Origin: Tenebrio molitor
Lineage: Eukaryota > Arthropoda > Insecta > Coleoptera > Tenebrionidae
Reading direction: 5' to 3'
NCBI RefSeq assembly: GCF_963966145.1
Contig: NC_091055.1
Location: forward strand, 8,370,001 to 8,434,000
Length of the DNA: 64,000 nt
Shown here in pieces: positions 50,793-63,704 of the stretch. Position 1 is the stretch's first letter, and every line of letters begins with the position of its first letter. The notes beneath the pieces were generated by a model, which had not been told where the DNA came from, did not search any database, and saw only the letters and a program-made list of their open reading frames with translations. Made by a program: the position numbers and the translations under genes.

Positions 50793-51542
50793 TGTTTCAT
50801 TTTATGCTTTTACTCGCAATTACAGTCTTTTTACTTTGTTGTTTAAACCTTTGTTTTTTCCTGAATAAGTTGTAGGCGCTACTTTATTATCACTGTACAA
50901 ATTTCATCAAAGATTCGTGATGAAACTCAAAAAACTTTAAACGATAACTTAACTTTAACCAAATATATCAAAGCTCGACTGACAGAAAAACTTGACATTT
51001 TAGGTTGGTCGTACGTTAAAACCGCTCGCCAAATTTGAAATTTTTCAACGGTTCCCAAACAAACTAATTCCTTTGATTCTCTTGTAAACCATTAACATTT
51101 GTATAAGGCAGCTTGGGTTATTTTGCCATCTTTTAACATGTACTACCTCAGGTTAAAATATCTGCACAACTTTCAAAATGTATGTATATCGCAGGGCATA
51201 ACTATGGCACAAACTGGGCTTCACACGTTCCTATCAAAAAATAAACAATTAACCAATAACAGTAAAATTTTCAAAATACCTTAAAAATATGAAATAGTTT
51301 TAAATAAAATTGTAGCATTATATTAAATACCTACCAACAAAACAGATTTCTATTCATGAAATTTATAATATCTGCAATTTTTGTAAGGATTAAATTTGAC
51401 GTTTAACATAATTACGCCTACAGATATTTAAATATCTTAAAATTGATAGACTTTGCCTTACTCATGTTCTATTTTCTAACCATACGACCCAGTATTTAAG
51501 ATTTTATTTTTACAGAAATATTAACACACACAAGAATCTATA

Positions 51543-51911
51543 TATCGTGCGATCCATTGAATTTGTTATTAGAGTTGGCGCTGGAACTGTCAACGCATGT
51601 CTAATTTTGAACTATCGCGGCAAACGCCACATTTAATGACAATTGTAAAACAGAAAATGGTGAATTAAGGATTCGAGTGATTAAGAGAAAAATGAAAATG
51701 GCAATGTTTATTTTATTAAACAATGTTACAACAGATGCTGAAAGTAAAGTGTTTACCATTTTGTTCTAAGCACAAACGGGCCCTTCGTTTGACTCCACTG
51801 ATAGCATTTTGTAACATTAATTTATACACAAATAAGTGTATCAATTCAAAAAGACCTACGGCTTCAGTTCCAGCGCCAACTCTAATAACAAATTCAGTGG
51901 ATCGCTCGATA
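51543..51911. mobile_element. Inverted-repeat element, 47-bp arms
   Basis: 51543-51589 (including gagttggcgctggaactg) is the reverse complement of 51865-51911 with two mismatches. 275 bases lie between. Open frames inside show nothing recognisable. It is probably a MITE; outer target duplication not clear. Confidence 0.7.
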
Positions 51912-52286
51912 CTTAAATCGTATAAAATTGTTATAAATTTTTTTACTTGATAAACCCCACTTAATTTAAGAAAGTTGATTATTGATTTACTGTGATTATT
52001 TTCACCATTTACAAGAACACGTTTTTCATCAAAATTGAATGCGATGAATATTGCAAATAGCAAAATGTAAATTTCATAAAATGTACAACACCCACCGCAA
52101 GCTTACAGAATTTCCAATTTAATTCTCCAGCCCCTATAAATTTCTTCTTTGAAATATTCTCGGTAAACTCTAAATAAACATTCCACCAATTATCAATAAA
52201 AAACTGTCGTTTACAAAATTCTTATATATACATTTTGATCAATTTCCATTCACATTTCATACCAATATTTCTGAATATGGGTTACT

Positions 52287-52484
52287 TATATCGGGTGTTT
52301 TTTTTTTTTAATTTCACCTCATAGTAGGCGTTGAAGAGTCAAGAGTATAAGTAGTCAAGAGTCAAGAGTATAAGTACGGATCACGGATCAGCTGTTTAAA
52401 TCTTGCATTTTACACGAGTGGTGCGTTCACAATCAACTCTTCAACACCTACTACGAGGTGAAGTTTAAAAAAACACCCGATATA
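52287..52484. mobile_element. 198-bp MITE with long terminal inverted repeats
   Basis: The left end TATATCGGGTGTTTTTTT and right end AAAAACACCCGATATA pair; the arms continue through tttcacctcatagtaggcgt/cacctactacgaggtga and gaagagt/actcttc, about 47 bases each. The centre holds a short tandem repeat (agtcaagagtataagta, twice) at 52337-52377. Non-coding. Confidence 0.85.
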
Positions 52485-53520
52485 TACGGACTATGGTATT
52501 CGTTCTGTGGTTCGGCAAATCACATAACGAAAACCAGTATCGTACAATATTAATAAAATTAACATAATTGTCTTTTTTTAATTAAACTAAATATTGTTTT
52601 GATTGCAAATCGGCTTACAAACAGATAATTACATAGTTGAAATACTCGAATTGTAGAACTTCAAAATTCATTTGACCGTTACAATACGTAAAGAACGTTA
52701 AAAAATGGTAGAATTATCTACCTGTTACTGACCAACAGTTAATTTAGGTTAAAATACCCTACTTTGCTAATTAACTTATTAAGCAGTTTTAATTTTAAAT
52801 GAAACGTTAAGGTATTAAATATTTTAATATTTATAAGTAGCCAAGATTACAACTGTGAAACGGCATGAAGTTTTAAGCAGCAATTATCATTGAATATTGA
52901 TCAATCACAGCTGTTTTATCCATTTAAAACGTTAATTAAAACAAAGAATAAGAAATAAAAGGGCATAATTTGAAAGAGTTATGTAGCTCCGCAAATACAG
53001 AGTATAGGTTTGTCTTTTTTTTTCAGTAAGAAAGGTATAATTAATCAACTTAAGTACATAAAATTTTTGGTTTACAGTACACAAATTTCCGATACTTTTT
53101 AAATTTGTATCATTTAACATACACATCAATTTCAAATTAACTCTAATAAAAATGTAGTGCTATTTTATTTATGCAAATATCCTTAATATACCGCTTGTTT
53201 GATTTGTTGTTATTCTCGTTGAATAAAGCAGGTGATTGAGGCATTTTACTTTTCACCATTTATCTCTTTTATAAAATCAAATAAAAGTTTTTATTTTTTG
53301 CGACTCACGTAATCTGTCTGATCGGTGGACCGTACGCATCCTTTTCACTTTAAATTATGTCAAAAACATTTATTAGGCGAAACAAAAGATTTGTAATTTT
53401 AAAAGCCTCTCATTATTTTCGTTAAAAACCAAGTTTTCAATTATCGAAAATGTATGTACTGTAAACAAATTTCCGGTGTCAGTAGATTATTGCCAGTTTG
53501 ATTTAAATTTGATTTAAAAA

Positions 53521-54414
53521 TACAGTGAGCGGCAAAAGTGTGGAATAAATTCCTTAAAAATTAAACAAAATTTTTTTCACAAAAATCTTGGACAGGTCAA
53601 TTTTAGTTTATAAAAATACATGTTCTAGTACCAAAGAAAATTCCAAGCAGTCATTTGTTTTCGAGTGATGACATCGAATTTTTTTTTAAATAGAGATCCC
53701 CTATTTTTTTTCTTGATTCTGATAGCCCTTTTAATTGTCGAAACTAGAGTATAAAAATTTTGTTATCCTAGATAAGAAATTTTTGAGAAAAAAAAAAATA
53801 ATAAAGTTGGAAAAAATAATTTTATAACGAACAAAAACAAGTCAAAAAATCAAGTAGGTAAATCAAACAGTCAAATGGTACTGTCAATTTCATTCGTATG
53901 TGTTATTTGTTTTACAAAACGTTTTCGAAAATGACTCATTTAACAGAAACACAACGTAGGTATAGAAATTTTAATTTTGATTGGGTGCGGGGATAAAACT
54001 AAAACAAGGGGAATTTCTTCAAAAACTCGCTTATTGTCAACAATTCGAACATTTAATTCCATAATTTTAAGTAGTTAGTAACACAGTTTTTCACTTGTTT
54101 TTGTTAGTTATAAAATTTATTTTTTCCAACTTTTTTATTTTTTTTCTCAAAAATTTCCTTATGTGAGATAACAAAATTTTTATACTGTCGTTTAGACAAT
54201 TAAAAGGGCTATCAGAATCAAGAAAAAAATAGGGGGTTGTCATTTAAAAAAATATCGATGACGTCATCACTCGAAAATAAAAGACTGCTTGGAATTTTAT
54301 TTCATACTAAAACATGTATTTTTATAACCTAAACTTGACCCGTCCAAAGATTTTTTGAAAAAAAATTTGTTTAATTTTTAATGAATTTATTCCATACTTT
54401 TGCCGCTCACTGTA
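53521..54414. mobile_element. Foldback element C, TA-flanked, 894 bp
   Basis: CAGTGAGCGGCAAAAGTGTG at 53523 and the inverse tttgccgctcactg ending 54412 are flanked by TA on both sides (53521-53522, 54413-54414). The arms are about 330 bases each and pair well (GGAATAAATTC, the ttgattctgatagcccttttaa block, tttttccaactt). The right arm has a perfect TGACGTCA (54259-54266); the left arm keeps a mutated tgacatcg. The loop has an ATG frame (53931 on) reading MTHLTETQR, then in another frame EILILIGCGDKTKTR, the start of an insect transposase. Tc1/mariner-like, dead. Confidence 0.85.
53931..54010 (+). pseudogene. Transposase N-terminal fragment in foldback C
   Basis: MTHLTETQRR opens the frame; after a one-base shift it continues GIEILILIGCGDKTKTR. 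This is the pattern of the N-terminus of insect transposase proteins (a short MTHLTxxQRIEI start and a GxGDKTxT motif). Nothing downstream stays in frame. Confidence 0.5.
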
Positions 54415-57400
54415 TACTAGGTACAGAATGATAACAAAAATTAATCTATTCTTGTTTTCACGTATATCCGTTTAAATCCGGTTGCTAAATATTAAGATAC
54501 AAGAGCAAAACAGATAGATCCGATCAAAGAGCTTAAAAAAATTATTGGAGAGAAATCTTCCTTAGGAAGTTTTTGTAATGATGACGTGCGTATGCATGTA
54601 AAAAAAAATCTGAAGTAATCTGAAAGTTTGCGGTTTTTTTTTTTAATACAAACAGGCAGATTCACCGACTTTTCTTCAGTAAAATATACATATATGATCC
54701 TTTTTATTTACATAGAATAGAGACTACTTGCGAAAACACTTAGATGCACTATGGGAGGTCTTCTATTCTATTCCAAGAGCTGAACTCCCCCGCGTTATAT
54801 ACCGCTATTCAATATAATGTCTTTGTAGTGCTTCCTTATGATTTATTTTTGTGTGCTGTGAGTACCACAAAAATATCGTTAATTCAAATAAATCCTTTTC
54901 CCTGTCCATATTTTGACATCAAAATGAACGGAATTTTCTGCCTATACAACGGATGAATTCCACCAAAGCCTCCTCCATTAAATAAGTGAATTAACCCTTG
55001 ATGTTAAAAACGCCACAAATTAAATATTAATCCCATAATGTATCAGATACGGTTTGATAAATGACACAAACATCAAGAGAAAGAGATTACATAATCAAAT
55101 TAAGTGCTCTCGATACGTTTGCAGGACACAAAATTCAGTTATAATCACGTCTCTAATGATATTATATTTTCGCCAAGATTAATACTGCCAACTTCTCTGA
55201 AGAATTTTTTTAAATCTATTATCAAGTTAAAGCAGATGCGACGTAATTGTGAAATATTGCCTTACATTAAATATTCGTCTAACTAAAATTTAGTTTCTTA
55301 TTGCGCGGTACCTTTTAATACCCATAAATTAATCTCAATTTACGAAAGAAATGGGTTCTTCAGGTGTAAAAAAGTACAATTAATTGACCCGCAACATGAA
55401 AAAAATCACACTGACATCACATGATAGATGATAAAAAATGAGAGAATATTTCAGCGAGCAAAACGAAAATAATCTCTGAAAGTAGTCACTTGTGGTACAT
55501 TATAACACAATTCATATATTATATGAATTATATATACAGGATGTTTTTTAAATGTTAGTACAAAAAAAAACTGGGTCATTTGGAGATTGTAAAAAGTCCA
55601 GAAAACCTTTTTTTTTAATCCAAAACGGTAGGGATAAACTAACCCTGTCCATGCACATTCTACGCCACAGACACAACAATAGTAAACAATAAGTTAAACC
55701 GTAGCAACCCAACAATGCTATGAACAAAAATACAACAAAATTATTATTGTTGCTTGATAACCCCAATTAGGTTTTTATTACCTTTAATTCGGTAGCGTAC
55801 TAACAATTTTAACCAAAATTTTATTTATGTTTATCTTCAAAACGAAAAAAATTTTATTAGATATTTTTTTTTATGTTTTGTAACTGTCTAACGATTATAA
55901 AACCTTCTGGGCAAGAAATAATGTAATAAGTTAAAAGTAGTTTTTTTTAATTAATTCCGTAATTATTTTATTCTGTAGTATAAAATAAACTTAAATTGAT
56001 TTATAAAATACTAATCTAATATCCTACCAAATTTCACTTAAAAATTCCTACTAAAAAGCTCATTAACAGACCCTAAACTTTTTAGCATGTAAATCCCTAT
56101 GGCCAGCGTTAAAAAAAGGCACTGTATTTAACGTTATTATTGCGTAATATTTGGGTAATTATACAAAATAAGTAAAATTTCTGTTAACCGATGTTAACCA
56201 CAAAATTCAAATTAATTTGAGCAATATGGCAGTTGTGGTAATTATCAAAGTTGACAATAAACAAGTTAAATTGTCTATAGTGCAATAAACGTTTCCATTT
56301 TAAACTCAAAGTACAACACTAGCAACGACTAACAAGCCAACTACAAAATAACATCACTTCAGTTTGTTTGGCTTAGTTCGTCAATATCCCACAATAAATG
56401 CGAGGATTTAGTGGCAGTTTTCAATGTATGGAATACCAAAATAGTAAATAAAAATTTCCTAATAATAATACGGTTGCACCCCGTAAAGAAAAACTGCAGT
56501 ACCTATTGTCGACACATTAGATTTCTTCGAATAAATTGGAACGTCGGCAAGTGACGTTTTAATTAAAAATCTGAAACTCATCAATCATACCATTTAATTA
56601 AAATATCCTTTGGCGATATTTTATTTAATCAACCTTATTGTCGTTTATTTTACATGTTTTGAAACGTGTAACAAGTACTGTTATGTATTTACGCGGCCCG
56701 AAAAGCTCCGTAGGATGTGAGAATGCGATGCTGAAATGTTGTGAATATTTGAAACCCTGTCATTAAAAAAATATATATCACGGGAATCGATCGCCTCCAA
56801 TATTACCCCATTTTAAATACAAAGCGGGTGAAAATAATAATTCTCCGCCTTTGATGATATCAGTAATCTACAAAGAGGGATGACAGGTATCATTTACACA
56901 CTTTTTTATGGAATGATTTCGCAAAAAACAGCCATGTTTTATATTCAATACGAACGTAGAAAATTCCTTTTACAAAACTTCTTTGTCCAAAAACGTGAAA
57001 ATTCAATCTGTGACAAACATTGTGATCGCTGGCCGTTTACGCTCAACAATAAACAATTATCCGAAAAACAAAGAGACAGTATCGGAATACAATAAAGGGA
57101 ACAAGAAAGTAATAAAAATTGTATGAAATTTTTTGACTTTAAAATTATAAATATTTAATCTGACGATAAATGACAAAGTAAATAATTTTTAAAATGTGAT
57201 GGGGTTACATTTTCGGCACGAATTTTGAGTTCTATCACCCTTCGACAAAACGGTTCGAGTGAAGGGTAACTGAGGCACCGGAAGTGTTTGACTTTGCATA
57301 GTACAAATTAAGTAGTTTGAAAGAGTTGTGAGTTCGCTGATTCGCGTCCATTGAATGTGAAAAGTTTTTTGCAGTCGTAAAGCGCACGGCCGGTTTGTTT

Positions 57401-60060
57401 TGTAATAGTAATAACTCCGTTTTAATTAAGTTATAAATATTAATAAACCGAGTAAAGAATATGACAGTACCGAAGTTTAATACTCTCTATCGGTCCTAAT
57501 TAGCTCCCAGGGTTGCTTGCGTCTTTGTATTCGTCGACAACAGCATCTACCTACATTGTGTTGTAGGTCACTCCCAGATTTGATTTGCAGGCTACGTTAC
57601 ACCCTGATGAGTGCTAAATAGGATCAAATAATCGGGAAGCCGCCGGGGCCACAGGGGGAAACCCTCTACTTTGTGTACCACAATATATGTTTTGGCAAAA
57701 TTTTTTCTCCAGCTTTCGTCTCTAATTGGCATAATGTATGGGGGACAATGAGTCAAAATAAATGAGATCGCTATTTTTCGCCGTGATAAATCATCTGCGA
57801 CGAAAGAGCGTTTATAAGCTAACTGGATCCTTGTATTAAAAACTGAATTAAAAACTTGATTTAATTTGAAGTTGAACGCTATTGATTTCTCCGAAGGCGC
57901 GAATGGTGATTTTTCATTACCATTCGTATCCTAATTAAGTTAGTGGGGAAGTTTTGAAAATATACATTTAATATTTTGTCTCCATATACTCCCCAGATAT
58001 AGTGTCAGGAACTATTTGCAAAGTTTTTATTAACTTTTCAAAGTGTTCACTTGAGAAGTTAAGAAAGAGAGGGTGAGGCGGCGCTTGTTACCATTCACCC
58101 GGCGCCCTCAGGTTTCGGTCGGTATCGTTTATCGACGCCCCCGTATTAATTAAAACTTGATAAACATATTTTCATCGTATGCATGAATTATAATTGATGG
58201 CTGGGATAGGTTAGGCTCGTTTGCTCCTCCGTCGGATGAAATACCACCCCGGGCGTTCGATTATACCTTGCCAATATTCAAGTGTTAACGACAGCTTGCT
58301 TCAAACAACCGCCCCTGAAAAATCAGCACGATTCCGACGCTATTCGTCATCGATTACGACACTAAAACACCCTATTTATCGACGGATGTATCAAACGACC
58401 TATCAATTTACTTTATTTCCTGAATAGTCTTGCCTTCCACAACTCAACTTAAACTTAAATTACTCCACTTTTAAACAAGTTATGTTACAGCTTATCCTCT
58501 TGTGACATTCATTCAAAATCTAATAATAACTTCGCCTAACTCTCTTCCTAAATACTTTGTAATTGATGACTCAATCTCGTCTTCATACTTTAAAAATACC
58601 GCAGCTAATTTACATTTAAAGGTGCAACGCATTGTCCCAAACATAAATTACTATTTTTAATCACCATCACTCTCTATTATTATCTGACGCACGCTGAGTC
58701 GGACTTACTACCCCTATATCATGCGGTTTACGATTTGGAGAAACGCAGAAAATTACAACGACACTACCCTGTCTAATTCGATATTATTTTACAATCATAA
58801 TTCCATCAAGAAATTGTTGACCTGCGCAAAAAATGTTATCCTAAATCTCAAATTTAATATTATTTTAGCACAACGATAAACAGTAACTCGTAAATAACAA
58901 TGAATTTGTTTTCAACTAGCTGGGATCCATCTTTGCTAGATGATATCAGTTGAAAAGAGCAAACAAATGTGTCGACGCTCCTTTATTTTATACTATAACC
59001 AGATATACCGTCTAATTTAACTCCTATTAGGGTAAGAGTATTTACAGTACTACATTGTACACTTCCAAGAGTGATAACAGATAATCAGGTTAATGTTATA
59101 CGAGATTTATTATTCCAAACAGTAAAACAATCCGAGAGACTCTCACTAGAAGGTATTTCGCTAAAGACAATAACGTTCGTCGTAAAGAGTGCACATTTTA
59201 ATTCAACCTAAATGATATTATTCCATAACTTTATTTGACGCAATTTTAATTCTGTTTAATAAAAAAACAATTTATTCGATAACTTTCAATTTGTTCCTGT
59301 CCTTACAAAATTCACAAGAGAATCGATTTAGTTTTGTACAGGATACGTGGCATTGTTGTTTGTGAATTGGTGTTTAATTTATGAGCACCTCTCTACTTTA
59401 TTTGAAAGTCATTGCTAGCTACGGACTGTTCTTGTCATATATTGGGGAAACGACGACAAAGCATCCGAAAACTTGAATTAAATAAAACTTGAACAAAAAT
59501 CGAAAATGCTTAAAGGTGAATTGAATGACATTTTTGTAAAAAATGTATACGACAGTTACAAAACAATTCTAAAAATATTTATTGTTACTAGTAATTTAAC
59601 TACATATTTTATTCTCTACACTTTTCACTCTTGGACTTTCTGGTCGAAAAATTTTCATGAAAAGATTGGATTATCGAAATTATAATTCAGTTTTTAAAAT
59701 GTTTGAAAACATTTTCGTGCCTTTGTTAGATTGTTGCTGTCAATATTTTAATTGAGATTTTTCTCGACTTCATCTTGAGGGAACAAAAATGAAACACATA
59801 AACAACAGACACCTTTATGAACTTTCATTGAAGTAAATAACAAACAAATTTTGACGATATATTCTGCTCTTCAAAGAAAGTCAAAAATATTTTAATAAAA
59901 TGTTTAACAAAGGGTTTCTTATGAAAAAAATCCTTTTAGGAACAAAACTTTGATGAAGAACCCCTCAAGTCCCAAACAAAATTTGTTGCTCCATAACGAA
60001 AATTGACGTTTACTTTGTAGTTGATGAGCCTTTAGCTAAAACCGTCAGTTCATTACAAGA
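54415..60060. other. Intronic DNA, nothing coding
   Basis: Apart from the fragment at 55535-55790, only short open frames occur. 57230-58340 is somewhat GC-richer than the rest of the interval but shows no domain, splice-bounded exon or RNA gene. Confidence 0.45.
55535..55790. repeat. Single-ended transposon fragment with TACAGGATG terminus
   Basis: The sequence tacaggatgttttttaaatg at 55535 is a CAGGRTG-type element end. The region beyond holds a minus-strand open frame (55548-55766) with no recognisable domain. The other end is not identified, so the right limit is approximate. Confidence 0.35.
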
Positions 60061-60069
60061 CACCCTGTA
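60061..60069. repeat. Transposon terminus (caccctgta)
   Basis: The sequence aagacaccctgtataatg is a right-hand end of the CAGGGTGTC type. Upstream sequence to about 59640 is probably the body of this fragment; the left end was not found. Confidence 0.35.
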
Positions 60070-63000
60070 TAATGTAATTAGGGTTATATTTAATATTTAC
60101 ATGCAAATATATGTAAATAGGTGTTTCTCTCTTTCGGATGCGATCCGTTGAAACCAGATTAAATTAAGCAAATTTATTTTGAAACGTGCCATATATTTTG
60201 GAACACAATTTTGGAGGAAAAGACGGTTTTCATTTTACCTTAAAATCAAATACTGCCGCCATCTGAACAGTCATCTTTAAATTATTATACGTATATCATA
60301 GGGGTCTTCAATGATCCATGTAATCACAACATCATGTTTTTAGCCGATTTCAGCATTGAAATTCCCTTGAAAGTCTAAAAGATCTCAATTCCTCTCGAAC
60401 CGGTTTTAATATCTTCTCCTTCTCACAATTGTATTGTTTAAAGTCGGGTCATAACTCATAAGTCATAACACTCGATTGGTGAATAAATATAGAAAGAAAA
60501 AGGATAAATGTAATTTGCTGCGTTTACAGATTTATTTTTCAATTAAAAAATATCGATAACATAAAAGAGTTGCTCAAACATTGACGCACTTCAAAGCAAT
60601 GTTTGCTGTTGTGGTTGCAAAAGCAATTGAGCAAATTGATATGCATCGTCAAAGTAACTTAAAAAACTAAATATTGACATTAATTTTCATTTCGGGTCTT
60701 CTAATAATCTTCTAATTTCAGTCATGTGCGTGCAGTGTTTTATTGTTTTTATTTTATTGATAAAATTAAAATAATTTTAAAATTTGAAATTTAACAAATC
60801 TAGTTTTTCAAAAATTTGCATTTTGCCTACATTTACTTTAAAGAGAGGTGTTTGTTATTAGATTACCTTGAAATTCGCGCTAGTAAACGTATTTCATAAT
60901 TCATTATAAATAATAAGGGAAAGAACTTTTAAAATTGCATTATGTATGACTTTGTAGCGATATATTAAATTTTGTGTCCATTACATGCTTCATGAAAATT
61001 TAAGCAGCGCCTTTCCTAAGAAATTATCTTTCTGTTCGGTTGATCCAAGAAATTCCTCTGTTCTTACATTAGCTAAAATCTTTTATATCGTACTTTCTAA
61101 ATATTTTACGCAAAAGTCAGGGATGAGCAAATTTTCCCAATACATACATTTCCTTCATTTAGTTTCTCGATGGCACGCTGTCGAAATAACATCATTTTCT
61201 TTGTTACCTTCGAGTTTAATGCAGTGAAAATTTATATTGATCAATGTTTGTCATTTTTCTGAGATGTTTCATTAAGGAACTTCCTTTCGTTCAACGATTT
61301 TGTTAACAAGTCTGATGAATATTTCTCGAAGAACACGCGAATCAGTAAAATTTCTTCATAACTTGTCAACAAATATTCTCACGACATGTGTGTAATAATA
61401 GGTAAACAACAAATATATAAATTCCAACTGTGTCCCGGCTTTACAGTTTATAATTGACTTTTTTACTCGAGTTTGTGAAACTAATTTACATCAAATTGCT
61501 GTCACAAAGTTTTTAGTGGATAAACAATTACGTGTTGATGCTTTTTACCACAACAGTGTTATCTGATGTTAAGCGATAATAATACACACATCAGTGTAAA
61601 AACCGATTCGCGTATTCATGTCTTTAATCAAATTATTCACTTTACTGCGCGCTTCCCTAACCACAACCCATTTTGAAAAAATCCCTTACGTACAAAAATG
61701 TGCTATTTTTCATCTCGCTGTCCGCAATTACAACTGTAACACTTTAGTTTTGTATTTGCGTTGGTCGTGCAACGTTATTTATTTTTCCAGTGAATGTACC
61801 CGTCCAAAACCGAGTAGGTAGAAACGGAATAATTTCATTTGGAAATCGAGTTTCCGTAAAAGTGTCATTAAAAATACATGATAAAATAACTCGAGTGACT
61901 TATTAAGTTGCACAAATATTTTGACATTACCATATACATCCATATTTATATTTCCTCACGAAAACGGGGGAATTCTGAAATTCTGACATCCAATATCAAA
62001 TTAAATCAACAATCCTAAAAACAGGAAGCTTTTTAAACAAGCACCCCTTACTATTAGTTTAGTCTTCTATATCTTCGCAGCCTCCAGTCAGCTCTCAAAT
62101 TATCGGATAGCGCCCTAGGGCACAGGCGTTGTTATAACCACATACAGGGATTACAAACATCTGAAGGGAAATATTTTTACTGGCTTCCTGTTGTTGGGAA
62201 AAATCTAGTTTAATACGTACACATAAAATGATAACCAGAAAAACTATTATTAAATATTTTTCTTCCCTACCACTGTCAATATTTGTAATTTCTTATACCT
62301 ATTTATTTTCCCGTTCTAATTGGCCCAAGTATCACAATCAAATCACTCCAGACCAATTTAAAAAGATCTTACTTGTAGCTGCAAGAAAAATTCAAGATGA
62401 AGTACTCAAAGACATTTATAATGATCTAGATCCGCTAGGAAAATATTCCTGCCTCCATTCAAACTTACATTTTCCCTAATTGAGTTTATTTCGACAATTT
62501 AATTCGTCTCTCCGTATGAAATACGATGTTCAAGTCAAATATTCATATTATAAGAATAGAATTAGAAATGTAGTAGCGTGCGTCTTATCAAGAAGAAGAT
62601 ATCTGTACAACTGTACACGGCACACAAACATAATTTTTATTCGTTTCTGATTATTGGACGTTGATATCCATCATTTTTGGAACTGTTGCGTTCTCGTACG
62701 GTGTTTTATGCTTTTCGACTAATTCGTTGACAATTATTAGGCTTGTGGAGTGTCGTAAACAGAGGAAGTATTAATTATAGACAGAAAAAATTAAATGATG
62801 TGGGAACTACACGTCTAATTAGCGTAAATGACATCAATTGGTTAGATGATGGATGGATGGAATTAAAAAAAATTGCTTCATCGTTTATCAACTCAATTTG
62901 ATTTGCACAATTTATTAGTCGCTTTTGACAGGAGTTTTCTATATGATATATTTACCGATCAGTTGTGGATTATAGATTGGATTTTCAGATAGCAGATAAA

Positions 63001-63704
63001 TTTTGGATCTTTAAAATGCAGAGATCGCGGTTAGTTCAAAACAAAATAAAATCTTGTCTTAAAGATAACCTTTAATGTTAAAGTAAAACTAACGCTAACA
63101 ATTTTTTCCCTTGACAGACAAAAACTCTTCAATAATAACATTTGAACAGGGAAAAAATATAAAATAACATCTAATTTCTTCACTAATTTCAAAATATCGT
63201 AGTAGTAGATGGGATGATATTTTAGCTGTGTTAACTCCTTAATTTATATTTATTGTAACAAAACCAAATAAATAATGAACGAAAAACAAAATTCTTTATG
63301 TCGGTTCGTTTTGCATTTTTTTTTATAAATTGGCTTGAATACAAAGGGTAATACTCGCATTTTTCCACTACTTAGTATTAATCTCGAACATTGTTCAATT
63401 TCAAGGGAATAAAGGTATCTGCTGCATTTATATTCATTCTCTTCCAAATATTTTCTTGACATTCTGATATTAATTTCATTTGATTTTGTAAGAGTAATTT
63501 CCAATTTAGTCCTCTTTGATCATTTATATTTTTCATATTGTTTCTTCGATATTAAATATTTGATGAATTATAAAATTTACGGTCTTCCGTTTTATTTTCG
63601 TTAAATAGCCTATTACAATTTTTTTACGTCTTATATTCAAATCTAATTGATTTATTTATCGTTATATAGTTATGCATATTTGCAACTAAATAGGTATAGG
63701 TACA
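60070..63704. other. Intronic AT-rich DNA, nothing supported
   Basis: No splice-bounded exon, RNA gene or paired repeat ends seen. Short open frames only. Confidence 0.5.

Larger units (their letters stand above)
49977..51110 (+). mobile_element. Internally deleted DNA transposon, 1134 bp
   Basis: The ends TGCCTTATACAAATGTT (49977-49993) and AACATTTGTATAAGGCA (51094-51110) are exact inverse copies, 17 bases long. Subterminal regions are only weakly inverted. Inside are a large hairpin (50149-50409) and a damaged transposase (50366-50792). No clear target duplication is seen. The superfamily is not certain. Confidence 0.7.
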
